A stretch of DNA of 64,000 nt from Pinibacter aurantiacus (GCF_019130065.1 NZ_JAHSPG010000011.1:62001-126000); one strand, 5' to 3'. Shown: positions 54,283 to 62,545, numbered from the stretch's first letter. The notes: a model not told the origin generated them from the letters alone. A program made the numbers and translations.

Positions 54283-54319
54283 CCCCAACATTAACTGCAA
54301 ATTAGAAACCCTATAACAA

Positions 54320-54379
54320 CATTCTAATCTCATTCTAATCTCTCTATTATACCCTGCTAATAGCTGACAAATAGTTTTG
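54320..54379 (+). promoter_or_regulatory. Tandem 11-bp repeat and -7 box before the stress-like gene
   Basis: CATTCTAATCT occurs twice in tandem (54320-54330, 54331-54341), an exact 11-bp direct repeat typical of OmpR-family operators. TAGTTTTG (54372-54379) matches TAnnTTTG, with a start expected about 30 nt before the gene. The adjacent two-component system is the obvious candidate regulator. Confidence 0.55.
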
Positions 54380-54416
54380 TCATCGTAATTGTTTTATCAC
54401 TTAAAAAAACATCACG

Positions 54417-55142
54417 ATGAAAACTATAATAATACCTTTTAGCGAAAGCACAAATTTGTACGGTCTTACTGAAGCTGTTGTTTCTGTTGTTGGCAATGGC
54501 AATATCCATTGCATTTTCCTGGCGATCAAAGCATTGCCCGACAACTACAATGATCTTTTCTTCCTGAGCAAATCGCCCTTTGAAACAGAGAAAGCAAGCA
54601 ATACGTTTTATCATTTTGCCGCTGCCTCTAAAAAGCTCTACGGCGAACGTGTTACGGTTACGGCAGACTACATTTATGGAGATTCTGATCCCGCCTTCCG
54701 TCATTATGCACAACACAAAAATGTTGACATGGTGGTGTTTGACACTGCTCAATGGGATCTAACTAACAAAAGAAAACGCACTGGAATTTTCAAGATGCTT
54801 TGCAGATCAGGTTGCGAATTACTTTATGTTTTTCCGACAAATACTTTTGTCAAATCATTACCACAACTGGACACAAAAGAAAATTTCTGGAAGAACGAGC
54901 CTGAGCTGGCAACAGCGCCGGTACTACAAACAGCTGGTGATAAAAGAACGGCAAAGCTTCCCAAAACCGTTATTTACCAATATTCCGCAGTAAATGACAT
55001 GCTCAACGAATGGGAAAATCAGGTCACAGGCAAACATGTTTTTTCTACAACCATGAGCACGATGTCGCGCTACTTTTTAAAAGAACAAGCGGTGCAGAAG
55101 ATGCTTGAGCGATCAGGATGTGTGTATATGGTTTTGAAATAG
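54417..55142 (+). CDS. Universal-stress-protein-like protein
   Basis: The 241-residue protein has a Rossmann-like N-terminal domain opening MKTIIIPFSESTNLYGLTEA with YGDSDPAFRHYAQHKNVDMV near residue 90, the arrangement of USP-family alpha/beta proteins. The central SGCELLYVFPTNTF fits the last strand. The C-terminal 70 residues (ending ERSGCVYMVLK) are unassigned. No GxxG ATP-binding loop (G-2x-G-9x-G-S/T) is obvious, so nucleotide binding is doubtful. It follows the two-component genes behind its own promoter-like region, suggesting a stress or osmotic output. Confidence 0.5.
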   Translation: MKTIIIPFSESTNLYGLTEAVVSVVGNGNIHCIFLAIKALPDNYNDLFFLSKSPFETEKASNTFYHFAAASKKLYGERVTVTADYIYGDSDPAFRHYAQHKNVDMVVFDTAQWDLTNKRKRTGIFKMLCRSGCELLYVFPTNTFVKSLPQLDTKENFWKNEPELATAPVLQTAGDKRTAKLPKTVIYQYSAVNDMLNEWENQVTGKHVFSTTMSTMSRYFLKEQAVQKMLERSGCVYMVLK

Positions 55143-55158
55143 GAGATTCACTTTTGTC

Positions 55159-55299
55159 GAATTAATAATTAATAATTAATAATTAATGTCGTGTTGCAGT
55201 GAAATCGAAATATGGATTGCCCTCTGCTCAACCATACAGCGAGTCTACACTCACTCTCAGTGCTGCACCTATTAATTCTTAATTATTAATTATTAATTC
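55159..55299. repeat. Inverted repeat element, TTAATAATTAA arms, 82-nt core
   Basis: Arms 55159-55187 and 55270-55299 are complementary; the core of 82 nt contains TGCTCAACC. The right arm is identical to that at 60077 over 30 nt. It stands 16 bp after the stop of the USP-like gene. Confidence 0.8.
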
Positions 55300-55340
55300 C
55301 TAATAGCTGCTGTCAATTTATACATACTAAAGCTCCAAAC

Positions 55341-56252
55341 ATGCTACTAAAAGGAAAGATTCCCGTAAAATATATACTGAATAAGATCAAGTTTGAAATA
55401 CTGTTTATCAGCCTGTATACAACAGCCATATGGTTTGCTGTGAAAGAATTTAATCTGCATCACACTTCCATTCCATTGGGAGTGCCGGCTATACTTGGAA
55501 CTGTCATTTCATTGTTGCTGGCGTTTCGTTCCAACCAGGCTTATGACAGATGGTGGGAAGCAAGGATCATTTGGGGAGCGATTGTAAATGATTCACGAAC
55601 ATTTACGCGACAGATACAATGTTTTGTGGAACCGGATTATGCGAATGATGTAAAGAAAGCCTTTCAGCAAAGAATGGTGAACCGGCAAATTGCATGGACC
55701 TATAGTCTGGGGCAATCACTACGTGGATTGAATGCCACTGATGGATTGGAAAGATTGATCTCCAGGAAAGAACTGCATTATGTTTCGTCGCACGATAATG
55801 TTCCAAACGCACTTATTAACCTGCATGGCAAAGACATTAAGAATATGCTGGAAGAAGGCTGGATCAACGAATTTCAGCAAGTGGAACTTGATCACACGCT
55901 GACAAGATTCTGTGATTCCATGGGAAAATGTGAGCGTATTAAAAACACTGTCTTCCCGGTGACGTATAGCTTTTATCTCCACATTGCTTTGTATTTCTTT
56001 CTGCTATTGCTGCCTTTTGGCGTCATTGAATACATCGGCATTATAGAGATTCCGCTGGTTACTATTCTTGCTACTTTTTTCTTATTGATTGAAAAAATGG
56101 CGGTGCATTTGCAGGATCCGTTTGAGAACAAACCGACCGATACGCCAATGTCATCCATCGCGAGAACAATCGAACGTAACCTTAAACAAATGATGCAAAC
56201 AGAACAGGATATGCCGGCGCAGGTGAAGGCGAAGGGATACTATGTCCTGTAG
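55341..56252 (+). CDS. Bestrophin-family chloride-channel-like protein
   Basis: The 303-residue protein has the bestrophin core: a hydrophobic N-terminal helix (FISLYTTAIWFAVKEF), LLAFRSNQAYDRWWEARIIW, which is the signature segment, and the cytoplasmic helical region. A pair of helices (LHIALYFFLLLLPFGVIE, PLVTILATFFLLIEKMAV) is followed by LQDPFENKPTDTPMSSIART. Prokaryotic bestrophins form pentameric ion channels in the inner membrane. Its place beside a two-component system and a stress-like protein hints at ion or osmotic balance. It has inverted repeats on both sides. Confidence 0.85.
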   Translation: MLLKGKIPVKYILNKIKFEILFISLYTTAIWFAVKEFNLHHTSIPLGVPAILGTVISLLLAFRSNQAYDRWWEARIIWGAIVNDSRTFTRQIQCFVEPDYANDVKKAFQQRMVNRQIAWTYSLGQSLRGLNATDGLERLISRKELHYVSSHDNVPNALINLHGKDIKNMLEEGWINEFQQVELDHTLTRFCDSMGKCERIKNTVFPVTYSFYLHIALYFFLLLLPFGVIEYIGIIEIPLVTILATFFLLIEKMAVHLQDPFENKPTDTPMSSIARTIERNLKQMMQTEQDMPAQVKAKGYYVL

Positions 56253-56255
56253 GAC

Positions 56256-56424
56256 AATTAAGAATTAGGAATTAAGAATTAAGAATTGTTCAGGTCGGTC
56301 ATTCAATTCAATAGATTAGGTTGTTTTACGCTCAACACTTTAAGGTTCAATAGACAATAACGCACAGAATGAATTCTTAATTCTTAATTCTTAATTCTTA
56401 ATTCCTAATTCTTAATTCTTAATT
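56256..56424. repeat. Inverted repeat element with AATTAAGAATT words, 83-nt core
   Basis: Left arm 56256-56287 and the longer right arm 56371-56424 are complementary and consist of repeated TTAAGAA words. The core is 83 nt with GCTCAACAC. It starts 3 bp after the bestrophin stop. Confidence 0.8.
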
Positions 56425-56501
56425 TTTTGTTAGAGTCCTCTAACTACTATGAATATCCCAAAATCAGAATTATTTTTCGGCGCACTTAACCCTTCGTCTC
56501 G

Positions 56502-57791
56502 ATGAACCTATTAAGAAACCTTTGTCCTAAGCAAACCATTAGAACCTTATCCTTTGTTTTTTTCGCTTCTCATTTCCTGAATGTTTTTGCACATGCACAA
56601 GGAGTAACTCCTCCTCAAGATTATTTTAGAAATATTGAAATTGCAGATTCGCTATCTAATCAAAAAAATTATAAGGCCGCTACGGAGTACTATACAAAAG
56701 CGATCAAAGCGTTTGGAGGACGGGCTCTGCCAGATGACCGCTACAACGCGGCGCGTGCATGGGGTTACGCTGGAAGCAAAGATTCCGCATTCGCTTTGCT
56801 TGAACATTTGGCGACCAAGTCCAGGTACTGGAACTATCAACGTTTTGCTGACGATCCTGCTTTTAAAAGTTTCACCCGCTTATATAGATTTAGCGAAATC
56901 GCATCGTCGTTTCAAGCAAACAAAGAAAAATACTACCCTGAAATAAACGTGGAATTTTACAATGCCTTAGATAGCATTCATACAGAAGCTGAGCAAAACC
57001 GAAAAATGCTTGCACTGGCCAAAGCGAGGAATGAAAATGTTTTGCTCCTAAACAAACAGATACACAACAAAGATTCAGCAGATCTTCAAAGAGTTATCCA
57101 ACTTCTGGACAAGCATGGATGGCCCGATTCTGTGTCCATTGGATTTTATGGTAATTACACTTTGAATTCATTGATCAGGCAATCACATCGCCCGGAGCAT
57201 GCAAAATATCGCGGCATGATGGCACAGGCGATCGCCAAAAATAATCCCGCGTTTAATTTGTCTTTAGCGATCACGCTCGACAGCATTCTCACGGATGACC
57301 AACACGACAGAATGAATGTGCAAACCATTATGGATTTGTATGGACCACAATCAAAACAACTGGACTCACTGAACAAAAGAATAACTTACTATGATTCCAT
57401 AAATTTGATCAAAGTAAAACAGATCATTGATACATACGGCTGGCCCGGTTCTGATGTAGTGGGCTTTGAAGGAAATCTTGCAATATTCCTGGTAATTCAA
57501 CACGCCGACCTGGCCACACAAGAAAAGTATTTACCGATGGTGCGTGACGCCGTAAAAACCGGGAAAGCCAGAGCCGGAGACCTGGCTCTTTTGGAAGACA
57601 GGGTACTAACGAGAAACGGCAAAGCGCAGATTTATGGAAGCCAGTTGCGGCAGATTCCCAATACAAACAAATATGAATTCTATCCCATCGAAGATGAAGC
57701 AAATGTGAACAAAAGAAGGGCGGCTATTGGGCTGCAGCCTTTGGAAGATTATGCAAAAGGCTTTGGGATTAGTTACACGCCGATTAAATAG
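56502..57791 (+). CDS. Exported protein with TPR-like N-terminus and two DUF6624-like units
   Basis: The 429-residue protein has a signal sequence (FVFFASHFLNVFAHAQ) and a TPR-like segment near residues 45-125. It then carries two related units. The first, near residue 195, has QLLDKHGWPDSVSIGFYGNY and a continuation SLAITLDSILTDDQ. The second, near 304, has QIIDTYGWPGSDVVGFEGNL, AIFLVIQHADLATQEKYLP and GDLALLEDRVLTRNGKAQIY, closing with YPIEDEANVNKRRAAIGLQP. The second unit matches DUF6624. The first keeps HGWP and the helix but lacks the closing block, suggesting an internal duplication with divergence. Function unknown. Confidence 0.7.
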   Translation: MNLLRNLCPKQTIRTLSFVFFASHFLNVFAHAQGVTPPQDYFRNIEIADSLSNQKNYKAATEYYTKAIKAFGGRALPDDRYNAARAWGYAGSKDSAFALLEHLATKSRYWNYQRFADDPAFKSFTRLYRFSEIASSFQANKEKYYPEINVEFYNALDSIHTEAEQNRKMLALAKARNENVLLLNKQIHNKDSADLQRVIQLLDKHGWPDSVSIGFYGNYTLNSLIRQSHRPEHAKYRGMMAQAIAKNNPAFNLSLAITLDSILTDDQHDRMNVQTIMDLYGPQSKQLDSLNKRITYYDSINLIKVKQIIDTYGWPGSDVVGFEGNLAIFLVIQHADLATQEKYLPMVRDAVKTGKARAGDLALLEDRVLTRNGKAQIYGSQLRQIPNTNKYEFYPIEDEANVNKRRAAIGLQPLEDYAKGFGISYTPIK

Positions 57792-57832
57792 CTATTGTTA
57801 TCAACTTAATGAATAGAACCAAATATCTCCGG

Positions 57833-58234
57833 TCAAAACAATATAACTGGCAGAGTTACATTGCAATAGACCTTATAACCGTTTTGGATGCCCGGAGTCC
57901 AGCATGGCATCTTGCTAATCATATCTAACACGGCCTTATTGCATTCATCGTTAACCCCTTTTTCTATCTTTGCATAAGAGACTTCTCCCGTAGGGCTCAC
58001 TATAAGTTTCACGACAACAATATTGTGCATTAGCGAAAAAGTTTGATTTGCAGGAACATGAAGAGTTTCTGCCATGAATTTAAAAAGATCATTTGATCCA
58101 GAAGAGAATTTTGGAGACACTTCCACTGCGTAAAAGATATCATGTTTCAACACAGTACTATCCCCCCAGCTTTGACTATGCGCTTTGCTCAACAGAAAAA
58201 AACAAACAAATATTGACAATACAATTTTGCTCAT
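57833..58234 (-). CDS. Exported TonB-C-like domain protein
   Basis: The start at 58234 (MSKIVLSIFVCFFLLSKAHS) yields a signal peptide; the frame to 58321 adds 29 unlikely residues. The 133-residue product has VVVKLIVSPTGEVSYAKIEK, then CNKAVLDMISKMPCWTPGIQ and NVTLPVILF. That is the strand-helix-strand pattern of the TonB C-terminal domain (VxVxFxVxxDGxVxxxxxxxG). Without a membrane anchor or linker it is not a normal TonB, and such exported TonB-C fragments are common in Bacteroidota and of unknown role. It is convergent with the DUF6624 gene. Confidence 0.75.
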   Translation of the reverse strand: MSKIVLSIFVCFFLLSKAHSQSWGDSTVLKHDIFYAVEVSPKFSSGSNDLFKFMAETLHVPANQTFSLMHNIVVVKLIVSPTGEVSYAKIEKGVNDECNKAVLDMISKMPCWTPGIQNGYKVYCNVTLPVILF

Positions 58235-58573
58235 AAAGATTGATTTAGGGCATTCAGAACTTCTCCTCAAAAAAAGGAACGGCACACAAAATAACAAATT
58301 TATGGTTTGGTTAAGATGCACTTTTGTTGGAGACTATCTTTTTCCGGTTGCCTGGGCCACCTGCAAGTTTAACAGGGTAAATTTATTTTTATCATTCCTG
58401 AAATTCGTTCTCAATAACACTTGATGCGCCTAAACTTCTAATTCCTGATTCCTAATTTCTAATTCCTCGGATTTGTACCAATTAAACCTTGTGCAGTACA
58501 AATTTTAGAACAATGACTTCGTGAATTTTGTATTCTCAGAATGGATTTTGAAAAATCATAAAAAATATAAAAA
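58235..58573. other. Intergenic region
   Basis: Divergent gap between the TonB-C-like gene and the SDR gene. It carries a single arm of TTCTAATTCC words (about 58437-58467) without a clear partner. No gene or confident promoter. Confidence 0.45.
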
Positions 58574-59365
58574 ATGGATTTACAACTGACAAATAAAAAA
58601 GCACTGATAACAGGCTCTACTGCAGGCATTGGTTTCGCTATTGCAAAACATCTTGCAGCAGAAGGAGCGATTGTTACGATCAACGGGCGCACGCAAAAAA
58701 GAATTGATGAAGCGATCGCAAATATTAAAAAAGAAATTCCGGCTGCGAATGTGTCGGGCATTGTTGTAGATTTTCAAAAGGTAGAAGACATCACTAATCT
58801 TACAAAACAATTGCCTGAAGTTGATATACTGATCAACAACGTTGGGGTTTTCAATCCACAGGATTTTGTTGATATTCCTGATGAAGAATGGCAACGCTTT
58901 TTTGACATCAACATCATGAGTGGTGTTCGTTTGTCTCGTTTTTATTTACCTAAAATGTTGTCAAAAAACTGGGGCAGGATCATTTTCATTTCGAGCGAAT
59001 CAGCATTAAACATTCCGGAAGAAATGGTTCACTATGGCATGACAAAAACGGCGCAACTGGCCATCAGCCGCGGCATTGCTGAAGCCACAAGAGGCACAAA
59101 TGTTACGGTCAACTCCATATTGCCCGGACCAACAAGTTCCGAAGGTGTAAGTGATTTTGTTGATCAGCTTGCGCAATCAAAAAATATGACAAAGGCTGAT
59201 ATGGAAAAAGAATTCTTCAAGTCCGCAAGACCAAGTTCTATTTTGCAGCGCTTTACTACACCTGATGAAATAGCGAATCTTGTCGTGTATGTTGCGAGCC
59301 CTCTTTCAAGTGCAACGAATGGCGCAGCGTTGCGGGCAGATGGCGGAGTGTATAAGAGCATTTGA
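58574..59365 (+). CDS. SDR-family oxidoreductase
   Basis: The 263-residue protein has the short-chain dehydrogenase signatures: GSTAGIGFAIAKHL for the TGxxxGxG cofactor loop, INNVGVF, and the catalytic Ser near 140 in IFISSESAL with Tyr and Lys in HYGMTKTA near 154-158. The basic residue after the first strand (INGRTQKR) favours NADPH. The FGAD-like C-terminal VYVASPLSSATNGAALRADG is standard. The substrate is unknown. It is monocistronic and followed by an inverted repeat. Confidence 0.9.
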   Translation: MDLQLTNKKALITGSTAGIGFAIAKHLAAEGAIVTINGRTQKRIDEAIANIKKEIPAANVSGIVVDFQKVEDITNLTKQLPEVDILINNVGVFNPQDFVDIPDEEWQRFFDINIMSGVRLSRFYLPKMLSKNWGRIIFISSESALNIPEEMVHYGMTKTAQLAISRGIAEATRGTNVTVNSILPGPTSSEGVSDFVDQLAQSKNMTKADMEKEFFKSARPSSILQRFTTPDEIANLVVYVASPLSSATNGAALRADGGVYKSI

Positions 59366-59370
59366 GCAGA

Positions 59371-59518
59371 CAATTTGAAAATTTGAAGATTTGAAAATGA
59401 TCCGGTGCTAATCCCAAATTAGAGTTCATCTATTCTTGGAACTCCTGCTGTTTAGGTTGAGTAAAGAATATTACGTCCAAAGCATTTTCAAATTTTCAAA
59501 TCTTCAAATTTTCAAATT
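59371..59518. repeat. Inverted repeat element with TTTGAAAA words, 83-nt core
   Basis: Left arm 59371-59399 and right arm 59483-59518 are complementary, built of ATTTGAAAATTTGAAG words. The core is 83 nt and contains AGGTTGAGTA. It starts 5 bp after the SDR stop. Confidence 0.85.
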
Positions 59519-59553
59519 AGCTATTTTTGACACCAAACAAAAACCATTTAAAC

Positions 59554-59967
59554 ATGAAAGCATTTGATCCATATTTAGCATTCAACGGCAATTGCCGTGA
59601 GGCTATGGAGTTTTACCAAAAAGCATTTGGTGGCGAATTGAAAATCATGACTTATGGAGAAGCTCCCGGTGGCAATTCATCTGGAGATGACAAGGACCTT
59701 GTAATGCACAGTCAGTTAGTGAAAGATGGTGTTACCTTGATGGCTTCTGACGGCATGGGAGATAACAAAGTAACATTCGGTTCATCTGTTTCTGTTTCAC
59801 TTCAATGCAGCAGCAAAGAAGAAACAGACGCTTTCTTTAAAGGCCTTACTGACGGCGCAAAAATAACAATGCCTTTACAGGACACTTTCTGGGGTGCATA
59901 CTTTGGTATGCTGACGGATAAGTTTGGAATACATTGGTTGTTGAATTATGATAAACCAGCGCAATAG
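59554..59967 (+). CDS. VOC-family (PhnB/glyoxalase-like) protein
   Basis: The start at 59554 (MKAFDPYLAFNGNCREAMEF) is the family N-terminus; the frame from 59527 adds nine residues. The 137-residue protein has YQKAFGGELKIMTYGEAPGG, VMHSQLVKDGVTLMASDGMG and GAYFGMLTDKFGIHWLLNYD, the PhnB-like vicinal-oxygen-chelate pattern. Many of these are small cytoplasmic proteins without known reaction. It is flanked by two inverted repeats. Confidence 0.85.
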   Translation: MKAFDPYLAFNGNCREAMEFYQKAFGGELKIMTYGEAPGGNSSGDDKDLVMHSQLVKDGVTLMASDGMGDNKVTFGSSVSVSLQCSSKEETDAFFKGLTDGAKITMPLQDTFWGAYFGMLTDKFGIHWLLNYDKPAQ

Positions 59968-59968
59968 C

Positions 59969-60106
59969 GAATTAATAATTAATAATTAATTATTAGTACG
60001 GCAGCATTCATGACTGAATGCTGCCGTATGTTTTTAAAACTTATCGAATGCTGGCTTTCATTTAGAGTGCAACACCTATTAATTCTTAATTATTAATTAT
60101 TAATTC
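59969..60106. repeat. Inverted repeat element, TTAATAATTAA arms, 78-nt core with inner hairpin
   Basis: Arms 59969-59998 and 60077-60106 are complementary. The core begins with a perfect 12-bp hairpin (CGGCAGCATTCA, TGAC, TGAATGCTGCCG, 60000-60027) followed by TATGTTTTT, so it can terminate the VOC transcript. It starts 1 bp after the VOC stop and ends 2 bp from the aldo/keto reductase stop. Confidence 0.82.
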
Positions 60107-60108
60107 GT

Positions 60109-61095
60109 CTAATGGTTCACCAGCTTCATGCTTGCATCACTATACCTCTGCCCCACATCCGGATATTTGTTTAGCAATGCCTCAATTGCCTGCAGATCTT
60201 CGGCTGACAATTGAATATCCACAGCGCCGGCATTTTCCTGCAAATACTTTCTCTTCTTTGTTCCCGGAATGGGTATGATATCATCGCCTTGTGCAAGTAC
60301 CCATGCAAGCGCCAGTTGTGCAGGCGTGCAGTTTTTATTTTTTGCAAAGTCTGCAAACTCATTTACCAACTGCACATTGTTGTCCGCATGTTCATCACTA
60401 AAGCGTGGAAGCGTTCTGCGAAAATCTGTTGCATCCAGTTTGGAGAAATCATTGACTGTTGCAGTCACCAGACCTCTTGCCAGCGGACTGTAAGGAATAA
60501 ACGAAATGCCCAGTTCGCGGCAGGTTGGCAATATTTCATTTTCTACATCTCGGGTGAGCAAAGAGTATTCGCTCTGCAATGCTGCGATGGGATGCACGGC
60601 ATGTGCCTTGCGCAGTGAAGCCGCAGAGGCTTCGGAAAGTCCGAGGTATTTTACTTTGCCTTCTTTTACGAGATCTGCCATTGCTCCCACCATGTCTTCT
60701 ACCGGCACATTAGGATCGATGCGGTGCGCATAGTACAAATCAATGGTGTCGATTTTTAAACGTTTCAAGCTGGCCTCTACCGTTGTTTTGAGGTAAGCAG
60801 GTGATCCGTCGAAATAGGTGCCTTTTCCATCATCTTTCAAGCGGAAACCGAATTTTGTGGCAATGAAAACTTTATCACGATTTGGCACCAATACTTTTGA
60901 TATAAGTTCTTCATTTTTTCCAAAGGCATACATGTCTGCCGTATCCCAAAAATTAATGCCCAGCTCAAGTGCTTTGTGTAATGTAGCAATTGACTCTTCG
61001 TCGTCTACGGGACCATAGGCAAAGCTCATTCCCATGCAACCCAAGCCTATCGCCGATAATTTTTCTGATGTTTTTCCAAGATTCCTGTATTGCAT
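60109..61095 (-). CDS. Aldo/keto reductase
   Basis: The 328-residue protein shows [20 protein letters not shown], then [20 protein letters not shown] with catalytic Asp and Tyr. VFIATKFGF has the Lys and [18 protein letters not shown] the His. [20 protein letters not shown] and [12 protein letters not shown] follow, and [20 protein letters not shown] binds the NADPH phosphate. This is the common AKR layout of about 330 residues. The substrate is not determined. It is convergent with the VOC gene and probably single. Confidence 0.93.
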   Translation of the reverse strand: MQYRNLGKTSEKLSAIGLGCMGMSFAYGPVDDEESIATLHKALELGINFWDTADMYAFGKNEELISKVLVPNRDKVFIATKFGFRLKDDGKGTYFDGSPAYLKTTVEASLKRLKIDTIDLYYAHRIDPNVPVEDMVGAMADLVKEGKVKYLGLSEASAASLRKAHAVHPIAALQSEYSLLTRDVENEILPTCRELGISFIPYSPLARGLVTATVNDFSKLDATDFRRTLPRFSDEHADNNVQLVNEFADFAKNKNCTPAQLALAWVLAQGDDIIPIPGTKKRKYLQENAGAVDIQLSAEDLQAIEALLNKYPDVGQRYSDASMKLVNH

Positions 61096-61198
61096 AAATA
61101 TAAATTTTACGAGTACAAATGTATTCTACAGGAAGGGGTGGGTGTTAATAGATTTCAAACAGAAAATTGCAATTTTCAAACATTTTCAACAGAGCCAT
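61096..61198. other. Part of the gap between aldo/keto reductase and the AraC gene
   Basis: No gene; upstream region of the aldo/keto reductase. GTTTCAAAC-like A/T tracts only, no clear TAnnTTTG. Confidence 0.3.
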
Positions 61199-61200
61199 GT

Positions 61201-61400
61201 AATTTGAAAATTTGATGATTTGAAAATTTGAAAATGCATCAGGTTTATCAACCAGTGAAAGGAGAAACACGCTGGTTGGCAAAAAGTTTTTAATTCATTA
61301 ATTATTAATAAAAGTTTCACACCAAAAGAATGCCACAAAAAAAATCAACCCGGCGCACAGAGTGCATTTTCAAATTCTCATATTTTCAAATTTTCAAATT
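61201..61400. repeat. Inverted repeat element with TTTGAAAA words, 128-nt core
   Basis: Left arm 61201-61236 and right arm 61365-61400 are complementary, with the same words as at 59371. The core is larger (128 nt) and includes a CAACCAGTGAAAG/CGCTGGTTG inner pair. The right arm overlaps the stop codon of the AraC gene by 2 nt. Confidence 0.8.
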
Positions 61401-62292
61401 ACCGAAAAGCCCTCGGTTTTTCGGCAGTCCGTTTTTTGAAGAAGTTATTAAAATAGGCTGGGTATTCGAAACCGAGGGAGTAGGCTATTTCGGAAATGTT
61501 CCAGTCGGTATGTTTAAGCAGGGCTTTTGCTTCGCGGACGATACGGTCGGCAATGTGTTCGGTGGTGGTTTTGCCGGTTATTTTTTTTACAGTGCGGTTC
61601 AGGTGATTAACATGCACAGACAACCTGGTTGCGTAATCAGCAGCCGTTTTGAGCTGCAAGATATGTTCTGGGGAATCGATGGGAAATTGTCGCTCGAGCA
61701 ATTCCATGAATAGCGACACAATGCGCTCAGAAGCGTTGCTGTGCCTGAAATATGAATCTGCCGGCTGCAGTTTCAGCGCTTCATGAATAAGCAGGTTGAT
61801 GTAATTGCGCAGCAGATCGTATTTATAAATGTATTCGGATTCTATTTCGCAAAGCATTTTCTCAAATATGGCACTTACTTCTTCAACTTGCTTGCTGCTT
61901 AAAAAATACACAGGATCACCTCCTATTCTAAAAAATGGCGAATCGTGTATGCGTTGTGGCGTATCAATAAAACTATCTGTAAAAAGACAAAAGTATCCAA
62001 ACTGATCTGGCGATAAAGCTTCCCATGCATAGGGTACATTCGGGTTTGAAAACACCAATGCGTCGCTGTTTATTTCAATTCCTTTGTTAGCATAATACAA
62101 TGTGCCTTTACCAATGATAAGTGAAATTTTATAAAAATCCCTCCTGTTGTATGGTGTGTATGATTTGCACAAATAATCATTTCGGCGGTAAACATTGAAG
62201 CGTCCTGCATCTTTGTTTATAATCGACCGTTCAGTGGCTTTCTCATCTCCTATTCTTTTATAAAACTCCTGAACTGTTTCTGATTTGCTCAT
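61399..62292 (-). CDS. AraC-family transcriptional regulator
   Basis: The 297-residue protein has a cupin-like N-terminal sensor (RRNDYLCKSYTPYNRRDFYK, ALVFSNPNVPYAWEALSPDQ). Its C-terminal AraC double helix-turn-helix includes TAADYATRLSVHVNHLNRTV, then HTDWNISEIAYSLGFEYPAY with the FNNFFKKRTAEKPRAFR tail. N-terminal sequence and length match the AraC group common in Chitinophagaceae, often next to SDR or aldo/keto reductase genes it regulates. The neighbouring aldo/keto reductase, on the same strand, is a plausible target. No binding site recognised. Confidence 0.9.
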   Translation of the reverse strand: MSKSETVQEFYKRIGDEKATERSIINKDAGRFNVYRRNDYLCKSYTPYNRRDFYKISLIIGKGTLYYANKGIEINSDALVFSNPNVPYAWEALSPDQFGYFCLFTDSFIDTPQRIHDSPFFRIGGDPVYFLSSKQVEEVSAIFEKMLCEIESEYIYKYDLLRNYINLLIHEALKLQPADSYFRHSNASERIVSLFMELLERQFPIDSPEHILQLKTAADYATRLSVHVNHLNRTVKKITGKTTTEHIADRIVREAKALLKHTDWNISEIAYSLGFEYPAYFNNFFKKRTAEKPRAFR

Positions 62293-62318
62293 AATGTAAA
62301 TTTATAAAAATCAAACCA

Positions 62319-62472
62319 AGATTTGGATTTGTTTGATTAAGAGATTATTGGATTATTTGTAGATGATGTTGAAAGCGATTCCTTTAAACAGAAGGTGAGT
62401 ATTGAAATAATCACGGATGTCAAAGCACAAGAATAAAATCCAATAATCTCTTAATCAAACAAATCCAAATCT
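62319..62472. repeat. Perfect 36-bp inverted repeat with 82-nt core
   Basis: Arm 62319-62354 and arm 62437-62472 are perfect reverse complements over 36 bp (begins AGATTTGGATTTG). The core of 82 nt is the same size as in the elements at 55159, 56256 and 59371, although the arm sequence is unrelated. It lies between the AraC start and the susD stop. Confidence 0.88.
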
Positions 62473-62545
62473 GAATTGAAAAAGGCCTGCATTGCTGCAA
62501 GCCCTTCCTTTTTTATCCTGTTTGTTATGAGTAATGTTATAAAAC

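Noticed and set aside
54147-60106. CRISPR array suspicion from repeated AT-rich tracts
   Set aside because: The repeats are inverted pairs with low-complexity words and single cores, without regular direct repeats and spacers or any cas gene.
54147-62472. Insertion sequences
   Set aside because: Inverted repeats are present but there is no transposase frame; cores are only about 80 nt.
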